This document shows, one piece after another, positions 1 to 6,471 of a stretch of 8,826 bases of DNA. Numbering within the stretch: position 1 is the first letter of the stretch; each line of letters opens with the position of its first letter. This stretch comes from Gemmatimonadota bacterium (GTDB lineage Bacteria > Gemmatimonadota > Gemmatimonadetes > Gemmatimonadales > Gemmatimonadaceae): positions 1-8,826 of the forward strand of contig PLMM01000134.1 in the NCBI GenBank assembly GCA_003142495.1, given 5' to 3'. The notes under the pieces were generated by a model. It was given only the letters and a program-made list of their open reading frames with translations, was not told the DNA's origin and did no database searches. Both the position numbers and the translations under genes were made by a program.

Positions 1-32
1 CGCTCTGCATGTACTCGGTGCATCACTCCTTC

Positions 33-36
33 GGAG
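33..36 (+). promoter_or_regulatory. Shine-Dalgarno site of the lipoprotein gene
   Basis: GGAG lies 6 nt before the ATG at 43, a normal ribosome-binding distance. It supports that ATG as the start, as does the signal peptide that begins right there. Only 42 bases precede the gene in this window, so its promoter cannot be judged. Confidence 0.6.
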
Positions 37-42
37 CTACCG

Positions 43-888
43 ATGCGCCGTACGATCGCGATTCCCGCCGCCCTCCTGGCGCTTGCCGCCTGCTCGGGTG
101 ATTACGCCACCCGTCCCCCCGGCGGCACCCAACTCCAAACACCGCAGAATCTCTTCTCGGTATCGCTCAACACTGCGATCCAGCTGTCCTGGGATCCGAA
201 CGCGCGTCTCGATCGCCCGAATGCATTCGAGCACTACAACATTTATTCGACGTCATACGATCTCGATCGCGGCGTCTGCAACGGTCAGGGGTGGGGACTG
301 GAAGGCACCTCGGTGTCCGAGGACTTCGTCGTCTCCGGACTCCAGAACGGCGTCTCGCTCTGCTTCGCAGTGAGCGCCGTGAGCACGAGTGGCGATGAGA
401 GCGTCGTCTCGCCCTCGCGCTACGACACACCGCGCTATGACGCGCGCAACATCATCATTGACGCATCGCAGTCGCACCTCTCGACGAGCGGCTTTCGCTT
501 CGACTTTGGCGGGTCGTCGCAGCTCGGACAGATCGTGTCCGGTGATCGCAGCGACATCGACTTCGTCGTCAACAGGCGCAACGACGGATCGATCTGGCTG
601 ACCACCGTGCGGAACGGCACGAGCGTCGTGCTCTATAGCCAGGATCCCGTAACAGACCTCACCTCGATCGACGTCGCGCCGATCGATGGCTACTTCACCG
701 GCTCGATCGAAGCGGTAACGGGATATGCGTACGTGTTCCAGACGCAGCTGAGCGATGGGCTGCACTACGGCGCGGTTCGCGTCACGCACGTCGGCGCGGA
801 CTACATCATTCTCGACTGGGCGTATCAGACCGATTTCGGCAATCCGGAGCTTCGTCGCGTGGTAGCCGGAGGAGGGGCACGCCCGTAG
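43..888 (+). CDS. Secreted lipoprotein with a fibronectin type III-like domain
   Basis: Predicted 281-residue lipoprotein of unknown specific function. The N-terminus is a textbook lipoprotein signal: Arg2-Arg3, a hydrophobic stretch (about 5-16), then lipobox Leu14-Ala15-Ala16-Cys17. Cys17 would be lipidated. Ser at +2 is compatible with outer-membrane sorting if this is a Gram-negative. Residues about 34-128 look like one Fn3 beta-sandwich: an early Leu-Ser-Trp strand (48-50), a 'HYNIY' strand near 64-68, and a late 'SLCFAVSAVS' strand at 105-114. Cys79 and Cys107 fall in this domain and could form a disulfide. Residues about 135-275 look like a second beta-rich domain with several aromatic strands; I do not recognise its family. 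The gene ends only 9 nt before hutH, so it may be co-transcribed with the hut genes or may carry the hutH promoter inside its 3' end. Lipoprotein call firm; Fn3 call moderate; role unknown. Confidence 0.85.
   Translation: MRRTIAIPAALLALAACSGDYATRPPGGTQLQTPQNLFSVSLNTAIQLSWDPNARLDRPNAFEHYNIYSTSYDLDRGVCNGQGWGLEGTSVSEDFVVSGLQNGVSLCFAVSAVSTSGDESVVSPSRYDTPRYDARNIIIDASQSHLSTSGFRFDFGGSSQLGQIVSGDRSDIDFVVNRRNDGSIWLTTVRNGTSVVLYSQDPVTDLTSIDVAPIDGYFTGSIEAVTGYAYVFQTQLSDGLHYGAVRVTHVGADYIILDWAYQTDFGNPELRRVVAGGGARP
868..877 (+). promoter_or_regulatory. Strong SD-like purine run, unusually far from the hutH start
   Basis: GGAGGAGGGG is the best anti-SD match near hutH, but it ends 20 nt before the ATG at 898, well beyond the usual 5-10 nt. 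It lies inside the last codons of the lipoprotein gene, whose TAG stop (886-888) is in frame with hutH, so hutH cannot start earlier in that frame. The run may load ribosomes for hutH by coupling after termination, or may be coding sequence only (Ala-Gly-Gly-Gly-Ala). Confidence 0.3.
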
Positions 889-897
889 CTTTGGCGC

Positions 898-2451
898 ATG
901 ACGCAGCGCATTCAGCTGGACGGAAATTCGCTCACGCTCGGCGACGTGTGGCTCGTCGCGCAGGGAGATGGAGAGGTAGAACTGGCGTCGTCTGCGCGGG
1001 CAAAAGTCGCGCAGCGGCGCCATTTCGTTGATGAGATCGTACGGCGCGGCGACGTCGTGTACGGCGTGACGACCGGCTTCGGCAAGCTCTCCGAGATGTC
1101 GATTCCGCTCGACCGGCTGAACGAGCTCCAGATCAATCTCGTGCGCAGCCACGCGGCCGGCGTGGGCGCGCTTCTCCCCGAGCGCGAAGTGCGCGCGATG
1201 ATGCTGCTGCGTGCGAACGTGATCGCGAAGGGATTCTCGGGCGCGCGCGCCGACCTGATCGACCTGCTCGCCGCGATGCTCAACGCGGGACTCTACCCCG
1301 AGGTCCCGGAGCAGGGGAGCGTCGGCGCCAGCGGAGATCTCGCGCCACTCGCGCATCTGGCGCTCACGCTGATCGGTGAGGGCGTGCTCCATCGCGGCGA
1401 CAATGCCGGCCCCGCCGCCGCAATGCTCGCGAGCGCCGCGCTCTCGCCCGTCGTGCTGCAGCCGAAGGAAGGGATCACCCTCATCAACGGTACGCAGGCA
1501 CATACAGCCGTCGCCGCCGTCGCGCTCATGGACATCCAGCGCCTGTGGCGCGTCGCGCACGCCGCAAGCGCGATGACGCTCGAAGGGCTCATGGGCACCC
1601 CCGACGCCTTCGATGAGCGCATCCAGCTCGCCCGCGGCCAGCTCGGCCAGCATCGCTCCGCCGCGCTTCTGCGCGCGCTCCTCGCCGACAGCGAGATCCG
1701 CGAGTCGCATCGCTCGGGCGATCCGCGCGTGCAGGACGCATACGCGCTCCGCTGCATGCCGCAGGTGCACGGTCCGGTGCTCGACGCGATGCACTTCGCC
1801 GAGGGGCTCGTCTCGCGTGAGCTGAACGCGGCGACGGACAATCCGCTCGTCTTCGACGACGGCACGCTCATGAGCGGCGGCAACTTCCACGGTCAGGTGG
1901 TGGCGATGGCGTTGGATGTGCTCGCGATTGCGATGACGAATCTCGCGACGATTTCCGAGCGCCGCACCGATCGCCTCGTGCATCCGGATTTCAATCAGGG
2001 GCTCCCACCCTTTCTCAGCCCGGAGGCCGGCGTCAACTCCGGTTTCATGATGGCGCAGGTGACGGCGGCGTCGCTCACGAGCGAGTGCAAGGTGCTTTCG
2101 CATCCGGCGAGCGTCGACACGATTCCGACCGACGGCAACAAGGAAGATGTCGTGCCGATGGCGATGGGCGCCGCGTGGAAGCTGCGGCGGATCGTCAACA
2201 ACGTCGCGCACGTTCTCGCGATCGAGCTGATGTGCGGCGCGCAGGCGATCGACTTCCGCGCGCCGCTCCGCCCCGCGTTGAGGGTCGCGCGCCTGCACGC
2301 GCACGTGCGCGAGCTCGTCCCGCGCCTCGAGCGCGATCGCGTGCTCAGCGAGGACATCGCGAAGCTCCGCACCGCGATCGGCAACGGCACCTTCGACGAC
2401 GTGACGCACTTCGACGGCGAGCCCGCTCCCTCAACCTCGATGTTCGTATGA
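898..2451 (+). CDS. hutH: Histidine ammonia-lyase (histidase)
   Basis: Catalyses the first step of histidine degradation, L-histidine to trans-urocanate plus ammonia, in the cytoplasm; the family is homotetrameric. The 517-residue length is typical. The MIO prosthetic group forms autocatalytically from Ala144-Ser145-Gly146 within '[17 protein letters not shown]'. Other family active-site residues are in place: Tyr55 in 'YGVTTGFG', His85, Asn197 in 'LINGTQ', Tyr282 and Arg285 in '[15 protein letters not shown]', Phe330 in 'GGNFHGQ', and Glu416 in 'NKEDVVPM'. The 'QDAYALRC' context and Glu416 favour histidase over phenylalanine or tyrosine ammonia-lyase, as does linkage to hutU and hutI. The ATG at 898 is the only plausible start, since an in-frame stop sits 9 nt before it and the N-terminus matches the family. 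It lacks a well-spaced SD. It overlaps hutU by 4 nt. No frameshift or missing catalytic residue was seen. Confidence 0.98.
   Translation: MTQRIQLDGNSLTLGDVWLVAQGDGEVELASSARAKVAQRRHFVDEIVRRGDVVYGVTTGFGKLSEMSIPLDRLNELQINLVRSHAAGVGALLPEREVRAMMLLRANVIAKGFSGARADLIDLLAAMLNAGLYPEVPEQGSVGASGDLAPLAHLALTLIGEGVLHRGDNAGPAAAMLASAALSPVVLQPKEGITLINGTQAHTAVAAVALMDIQRLWRVAHAASAMTLEGLMGTPDAFDERIQLARGQLGQHRSAALLRALLADSEIRESHRSGDPRVQDAYALRCMPQVHGPVLDAMHFAEGLVSRELNAATDNPLVFDDGTLMSGGNFHGQVVAMALDVLAIAMTNLATISERRTDRLVHPDFNQGLPPFLSPEAGVNSGFMMAQVTAASLTSECKVLSHPASVDTIPTDGNKEDVVPMAMGAAWKLRRIVNNVAHVLAIELMCGAQAIDFRAPLRPALRVARLHAHVRELVPRLERDRVLSEDIAKLRTAIGNGTFDDVTHFDGEPAPSTSMFV
2448..2451 (+). other. ATGA stop/start overlap coupling hutH and hutU
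   Basis: The hutU ATG (2448-2450) overlaps the hutH TGA (2449-2451). No good Shine-Dalgarno precedes hutU, so its translation probably depends on ribosomes terminating on hutH. A second in-frame ATG at 2460 is an alternative start four codons later. Confidence 0.75.
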
Positions 2452-4142
2452 CCGCGACGATGATCGACGCCTCCCCCCCCGTTGGCGCGCGCCCGGTGCG
2501 CGCGCCGCGCGGCTCGGCCATCTCCTGCAAGGGATGGCAGCAGGAGGCCGCGCTCCGCATGCTCATGAACAATCTCGATCCCGAGGTGGCCGAGCGTCCG
2601 GATGATCTCGTGGTGTACGGCGGAACGGGAAAGGCCGCGCGCAACTGGGAGTCGTTCGACGCCATCGTGCGCTCGCTGCGCGCGCTCGAGAACGACGAAA
2701 CGCTGCTCGTGCAGAGCGGCAAGCCCGTGGCCGTCTTCCGCACCCACGTGTCCGCGCCGCGCGTCCTGATAGCCAACAGCAACCTCGTGGGCCGTTGGGC
2801 CACATGGGATGTCTTTCGCGAGCTCGAAGAGAAGGGGCTCATGATGTACGGGCAGATGACCGCGGGGTCGTGGATCTACATCGGCTCCCAGGGGATTCTG
2901 CAAGGCACCTTCGAGACCTTCGGCGCGGTCGCGCGCCAACACTTCGATGGCACCCTCGCGGGAAAGTTCGTGCTCAGTGCGGGACTCGGCGGCATGGGCG
3001 GCGCGCAGCCGCTCGCCGCCACGATGCAGGGCGCCGCCTTCCTCGGTGTCGACGTCGATGAGACGCGGATCGCGAAGCGCGTCGCGAGCGGCTACTGCGA
3101 TCGGAGCACCACGAGCCTCGACGAGGCGCTCGAGTGGATCGCCGCGGCACAGCGCGCGCGCGAGCCGCTCTCGGTGGGGCTCGTCGGCAACGCGGCGGAT
3201 GTGCTTCCGGAGCTCGTGAAGCGCGGCATCACGCCGGACGTGCTCACCGACCAGACGAGCGCGCACGACATGCTCAACGGCTACGTCCCGCACGGGATGA
3301 CGTTGGCCGAGGCGGGAGCGCTGCGCGCCACGGATGCGAAGCTCTACGTCACGCGTGCGACCGCGAGCCTCGTCACGCACGTCTCGGCGATGCTCGCGCT
3401 CCGCGAGCGCGGCGCGATCACCTTCGACTACGGCAATAACATCCGCACGGTCGCATTCGATGCGGGGCTCGCGCACGCCTTCGACTTTCCCGGCTTCGTT
3501 CCCGCGTACGTGCGCCCGCTCTTCTGCGAGGGGAAGGGACCGTTCCGCTGGGTCGCGCTCTCCGGTGATCCGAAAGATCTCTACCGCACCGATCAGCTGA
3601 TCCTCGAGCTTTTCCCGCACGACGCGCAGCTCGCGCGCTGGATCAAGCTCGCGCAGGAAAAGGTGCACTTTCAGGGGCTTCCCGCACGCATTTGCTGGCT
3701 CGGTCAGGGCGATCGCGCGAAGTTCGGCGTGGCGTTGAATGATCTCGTCGCGAGCGGCGAGCTCTCCGCGCCGATCGTGATCGGCCGCGATCATCTCGAT
3801 ACGGGCTCGGTCGCATCCCCATTCCGCGAGACGGAGTCGATGCGCGACGGCAGCGACGCGATCGCCGACTGGGCGATCCTGAACGCGCTGCTCAACGTCG
3901 CGAGCGGCGCGAGCTGGGTGTCCTTCCATCATGGCGGCGGCGTGGGCATCGGCAACTCGCTCCACGCGGGACAGGTGATCGTCGCCGACGGCACCCCCGA
4001 AATGCGCGTGCGCCTCGAGCGCGTGCTCACCAACGATCCCGGGATAGGCGTCGCGCGCCACGCGGACGCGGGGTACGAGGTCGCGATCGACACTGCCGCC
4101 ACCCAGGGGATCAACATCCCTATGCTTGGGTCGCGCGATTAG
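2448..4142 (+). CDS. hutU: Urocanate hydratase (urocanase)
   Basis: Converts urocanate to 4-imidazolone-5-propionate, the second step of histidine degradation, using tightly bound NAD+ as an electrophile. The protein is 564 residues, close to the usual ~555-560. Conserved blocks in order: '[19 protein letters not shown]' (26-44), '[11 protein letters not shown]' (57-67), the Rossmann NAD-binding loop '[10 protein letters not shown]' (179-188), 'DQTSAHD' (268-274), 'FDYGNN' (326-331), the active-site Cys416 in '[10 protein letters not shown]', and '[13 protein letters not shown]' (492-504). The open frame extends far upstream inside hutH, but homology begins only near residue 18. The overlapping ATG at 2448 is therefore the sensible start; ATG 2460 or GTG 2496 are alternatives. 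Residues 1-15 are variable and cross a C8 tract. It ends 9 nt before the radical SAM gene. No defect was seen in the catalytic core. Confidence 0.98.
   Translation: MTATMIDASPPVGARPVRAPRGSAISCKGWQQEAALRMLMNNLDPEVAERPDDLVVYGGTGKAARNWESFDAIVRSLRALENDETLLVQSGKPVAVFRTHVSAPRVLIANSNLVGRWATWDVFRELEEKGLMMYGQMTAGSWIYIGSQGILQGTFETFGAVARQHFDGTLAGKFVLSAGLGGMGGAQPLAATMQGAAFLGVDVDETRIAKRVASGYCDRSTTSLDEALEWIAAAQRAREPLSVGLVGNAADVLPELVKRGITPDVLTDQTSAHDMLNGYVPHGMTLAEAGALRATDAKLYVTRATASLVTHVSAMLALRERGAITFDYGNNIRTVAFDAGLAHAFDFPGFVPAYVRPLFCEGKGPFRWVALSGDPKDLYRTDQLILELFPHDAQLARWIKLAQEKVHFQGLPARICWLGQGDRAKFGVALNDLVASGELSAPIVIGRDHLDTGSVASPFRETESMRDGSDAIADWAILNALLNVASGASWVSFHHGGGVGIGNSLHAGQVIVADGTPEMRVRLERVLTNDPGIGVARHADAGYEVAIDTAATQGINIPMLGSRD
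2473..2480 (+). repeat. C8 homopolymer near the 5' end of hutU
   Basis: Eight consecutive C bases lie in hutU codons 9-11 (Ser-Pro-Pro), in the non-conserved N-terminal leader before the family core. Gain or loss of one base would break the frame from the ATG at 2448 or 2460, although a GTG at 2496 downstream could still start the conserved core. The tract could be a slippage site or only a sequencing-error hotspot; nothing here shows that it varies. Confidence 0.6.
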
Positions 4143-4151
4143 CGCGCACCC

Positions 4152-5132
4152 ATGCTGAGCACTCGCTTCAAGCCGTGGCACGTGCCGCTCTTCGCGGCGA
4201 AGTACGCGTACCTGCATCTGAAGCGCTTCCCGGTGCTCGTGCACTTCGAGGTCACCATGCGCTGCAACGCGCGCTGCGACTTCTGCGACTACTGGAAGAA
4301 CGGCGCCGATGCAACGCGCAGCGACGCGGCGAGCTACGCCGAGGCGGCACGTTACTTCAATCCGGTGATGATCACCTTCACGGGTGGCGAGCCGCTCCTT
4401 CGCCGCGACCTCGAAGAACTGATCGCCGCGGTCGCGGGCGCGATTCGGGTGCGCTACCTCGCGATGATCACCCACGGCGGGATGCTCACCGTCGAGCGCG
4501 CGCGCTCGCTCTGGGAGGCGGGGCTCAATCAGTTCAACATCTCGCTCGACTATCTCGACGAGCGCCACGATGTCGCGCGCGGCATTCCCGGCCTTGCCGC
4601 GAAGATTCTCGACACCGTGCCGCGTATGCGCGCGATCGGCATCGATGGCATTCGCTTCAACACCGTGATCAAGCGCTCCAATCTCGACGAGCTCCTCCCG
4701 ATCGTCGAGTGCGCCGAGGAGCTGGGCGTGGGCGTGTCGTTCAGCACGTACACCGACGCGAAGAACGGGAACGCCGAGCACCTGGTGTCGCGCGACGAGC
4801 AGCAGCACCTCGAGCAGGTGATCGCACGATTGCTTGAATTCAAGAGAAAAAAGCGCGGCGTCATCGTCAGCTCGGATTACTATCTCGCGCAGGTGCCGCG
4901 CTTCTTCAGCGGCGAGATGCACGACTCGTGCAATTCAGGGGTGCGCACGATTCACATCGATCCGGCGGGGCAGGTGCGCCGCTGTCCCGACTATCCGTCG
5001 GACTTCCACTGGCGCGACTTCGAGCGCTACGCGCCGATCGACTGCAACGCGTGCTACTACGCGTGCCGCGGCGAGGCACAGGCGCCGCTCACGATCGCGC
5101 GCGTGCGCGACGTGATGGCGACGGCGCAGTGA
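4152..5132 (+). CDS. Radical SAM protein with SPASM/twitch-like C-terminal domain, inside the hut operon
   Basis: A 326-residue radical SAM enzyme of unknown substrate. The N-terminal leader (1-30) is basic and aromatic. The [4Fe-4S]/SAM motif is intact: Cys38, Cys42 and Cys45 in 'CNARCDFC' (CxxxCxxC), with aromatic/acidic context as in MoaA-like enzymes. 'TFTGGEPLLRRDL' (75-87) carries the GGEP SAM-binding motif, and 'FNISLDYLDERHD' (128-140) is the beta-4 region typical of the MoaA/PqqE/SPASM group. The C-terminus has five cysteines: Cys260, then Gly273-x4-Cys278 (a Cx12Gx4C pattern), then Cys298, Cys301 and Cys305 (Cx2Cx3C). This resembles a reduced SPASM or twitch domain holding at least one auxiliary Fe-S cluster. 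It starts 9 nt after hutU and ends 10 nt before hutI, same strand, so it is almost certainly co-transcribed. There is no clear SD. Radical SAM call firm; function unknown. It is not part of the canonical hut pathway. Confidence 0.93.
   Translation: MLSTRFKPWHVPLFAAKYAYLHLKRFPVLVHFEVTMRCNARCDFCDYWKNGADATRSDAASYAEAARYFNPVMITFTGGEPLLRRDLEELIAAVAGAIRVRYLAMITHGGMLTVERARSLWEAGLNQFNISLDYLDERHDVARGIPGLAAKILDTVPRMRAIGIDGIRFNTVIKRSNLDELLPIVECAEELGVGVSFSTYTDAKNGNAEHLVSRDEQQHLEQVIARLLEFKRKKRGVIVSSDYYLAQVPRFFSGEMHDSCNSGVRTIHIDPAGQVRRCPDYPSDFHWRDFERYAPIDCNACYYACRGEAQAPLTIARVRDVMATAQ
4833..4859 (+). other. AT-rich palindrome followed by a dnaX-type slippery heptamer in the radical SAM gene
   Basis: CTTGAATTCAAG (4833-4844) is a perfect 12-bp palindrome. 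It is followed by A AAA AAG (4847-4853) in the phase that the zero-frame codons AAA AAG require for -1 slippage, the same heptamer as in E. coli dnaX. GCGCGGC at 4853-4859 can pair with GCCGCGC at 4895-4901. Spacing is not ideal: the stem begins at once and no SD-like element sits 10-14 nt upstream. A -1 shift would replace the C-terminal cysteines with an Arg-rich tail ending at 5146. The codons (TTG CTT GAA, then AGA AAA AAG) stand out against the GC-rich gene. The sequence pattern is certain; its function is speculative. Confidence 0.25.
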
Positions 5133-5142
5133 GCCACGCGCG

Positions 5143-6411
5143 ATGACGTTACTCTTCGTCAACGCGAAGCAGGTGGTCACGTGCGCGGGGGCGCCGCGCG
5201 GGCGCGTGGGCGCGGAGATGCGCGACTGCGGTGTCCTCACCGGCACGGCGGTGGCCGTCGAAGGCGATCGCATCGCCGCGGTGGGCTCGCGCGCACAGCT
5301 CGACGCACGCTACGAGAGCGCGACCGTCATCGATTGCGGCGGAGGCGTGCTCACGCCGGGGCTCGTCGACTCGCACACGCACGCGATCTTCGGGAAGCCG
5401 CGCTACGAGGAGCAGGAGCGCCGCGCCGCCGGCGCCGACTACATGGAGATCGCTCGGCAGGGCGGTGGCATTCACTCCTCCGTGCGCGACCTGCGCGCCC
5501 GCGATGGCGACGAGCTGCTCGCCCTCGCGCGGCCGCGGCTCGCGCGGCTCGCATCGTATGGTACGACCACCGTCGAAGTGAAGTCGGGGTACGGGCTGTC
5601 GATCGACGACGAGCTCAAGATCCTGCGCGTCATCAAGGAGCTCGCGGCGGAGCTGCCGATGCGCATCGTCCCGACATGGCTGGGGGCGCACGAGATTCCG
5701 AAGGAGGCGCGCGCGACTCCCGCCACGCGAGCCAGTTATGTCAAAATGCTTCGCGAGAACATGCTTCCCCTCGTCGTCGCCGAACGCCTGGCCGTCTTCG
5801 CGGACGTCTTCTGCGAACCCGGTGTCTTCACCATCGACGAAACGCGCGACCTCCTGCTCGCCGCTCGCCGCTCCGGCCTCCAGCTCAAGCTCCACGCCGA
5901 CGAGCTGGCCCCCTCCGGCGGCGCCGAGCTCGCGGCCGAGCTCCGCGCCACCTCGGCGGACCACCTCGCCGCGATCTCGCCGGGCGGCATCCAGGCGCTC
6001 GCGAAATCCGGCACCGTCGCCACGCTGCTCCCCGGCACGATGCTCTTTTTGGGGAAGGGTACTCGCCCGCCCGCACGCGCCCTCATCGATGCCGGCGCCG
6101 CCGTCGCGCTCGCGACGGACTTCAATCCCGGCACGTCACCGACGCCGAATCTCCCATTCATTCTTACGCTCGCGGTGAGCGAGCTTCACATGAGCGTTGC
6201 CGAGTCGGTGCTCGCGGCGACGGTGAACGGCGCGGCGGCGCTTGGACTCGCGGGCGAGACCGGGCAGCTTACGCCGGGCTTCTCCGCGGACCTCGCCCTC
6301 TTCGATGTCGAGGACATTCGTGAGTTGCCGTATTGGTATGCAGACCGTCGTTGCAAGAGGACGTGGGTACGTGGCAAAGCTTGTCACTCTAGTGACTTAC
6401 CCATAACTTGA
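5143..6411 (+). CDS. hutI: Imidazolonepropionase
   Basis: Hydrolyses 4-imidazolone-5-propionate to N-formimino-L-glutamate, the third step of histidine degradation. It is a metal-dependent amidohydrolase-superfamily enzyme. The 422-residue length is typical. An N-terminal beta domain leads to 'GLVDSHTHAIF', with metal ligands His78 and His80. Then come 'EVKSGYGLS' (145-153), 'WLGAHEIP' with His183, 'KLHADELAPSGGAELA' with metal/catalytic His251 and Glu254, His274 in 'SADHL', and the catalytic Asp326 in 'ATDFNPGTSPT', the family signature. The C-terminal strand 'GFSADLALFD' is also standard. The ATG at 5143 lies 10 nt after the radical SAM stop and has no obvious SD. The last ~30 codons (from about 6316) switch to A/T-ending and rare codons such as TTA, ATA, AGG, TCT and AGT, unlike the rest of the gene, probably because a regulatory site overlaps them. 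Confidence 0.97.
   Translation: MTLLFVNAKQVVTCAGAPRGRVGAEMRDCGVLTGTAVAVEGDRIAAVGSRAQLDARYESATVIDCGGGVLTPGLVDSHTHAIFGKPRYEEQERRAAGADYMEIARQGGGIHSSVRDLRARDGDELLALARPRLARLASYGTTTVEVKSGYGLSIDDELKILRVIKELAAELPMRIVPTWLGAHEIPKEARATPATRASYVKMLRENMLPLVVAERLAVFADVFCEPGVFTIDETRDLLLAARRSGLQLKLHADELAPSGGAELAAELRATSADHLAAISPGGIQALAKSGTVATLLPGTMLFLGKGTRPPARALIDAGAAVALATDFNPGTSPTPNLPFILTLAVSELHMSVAESVLAATVNGAAALGLAGETGQLTPGFSADLALFDVEDIRELPYWYADRRCKRTWVRGKACHSSDLPIT
6381..6409 (+). promoter_or_regulatory. Possible promoter/operator overlapping the 3' end of hutI
   Basis: GTCACT-CT-AGTGAC (6383-6396) is an inverted repeat with 6-bp arms, the size of a dimeric regulator's site. TTGTCA (6381-6386) matches five of six bases of a -35 box. 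CATAAC (6402-6407) is a weak -10 match with a short 15-nt spacer. The segment is locally AT-rich in otherwise GC-rich coding DNA and lies about 65-90 nt before the next gene at 6472. It could drive or control that gene. The inverted repeat is certain; the promoter reading is tentative. No T-tract terminator is visible between 6412 and 6471. Confidence 0.35.
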
Positions 6412-6471
6412 TCAGGCTGCCCCGCTCGCCGCGCGGAGTGGTCGCCCTGCCTTGGAGCTCTCCACGCGCTG

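Noticed and set aside
886..900. Possible stop-codon readthrough fusing neighbours: TAG plus 9 nt plus in-frame ATG at the lipoprotein/hutH junction, and the same layout at hutU/radical SAM (4140-4154)
   Set aside because: Both junctions share frame, stop codon and spacing, but no readthrough context, tRNA or PYLIS-like element is visible. A lipidated HutH makes no sense, so coincidence is the simplest reading.
253..2409. 718-codon open frame on the minus strand opposite hutH and the lipoprotein gene
   Set aside because: Its protein is dominated by Arg, His, Glu, Ala and Asp with no recognisable domain, and it lies opposite a gene with all catalytic residues intact. This is the usual antisense shadow of GC-rich codon usage.
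2085..2447. Upstream extension of the hutU frame inside hutH, adding 121 residues
   Set aside because: The extension is Arg/Ala-rich shadow sequence of hutH. Urocanase homology begins after 2448, where an ATG overlaps the hutH stop in the typical coupled arrangement.
1995..4922. 975-codon open frame on the minus strand opposite hutU and the radical SAM gene
   Set aside because: Striking length, but same Arg/His/Glu-rich composition, spans gene boundaries on the other strand, and has no motif. Best explained as a shadow of G/C-ending codons.
4928..5146. Separate small gene of 72 codons overlapping the radical SAM 3' end
   Set aside because: Arg/Gly-rich product, no start signal, wholly inside the SPASM-like coding region. 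It matters only as the possible -1 frameshift tail noted above.
6412..6471. Rho-independent terminator after hutI
   Set aside because: Short GTGG/CCAC and GGAG/CTCC pairings exist, but there is no stable stem followed by a T-run.
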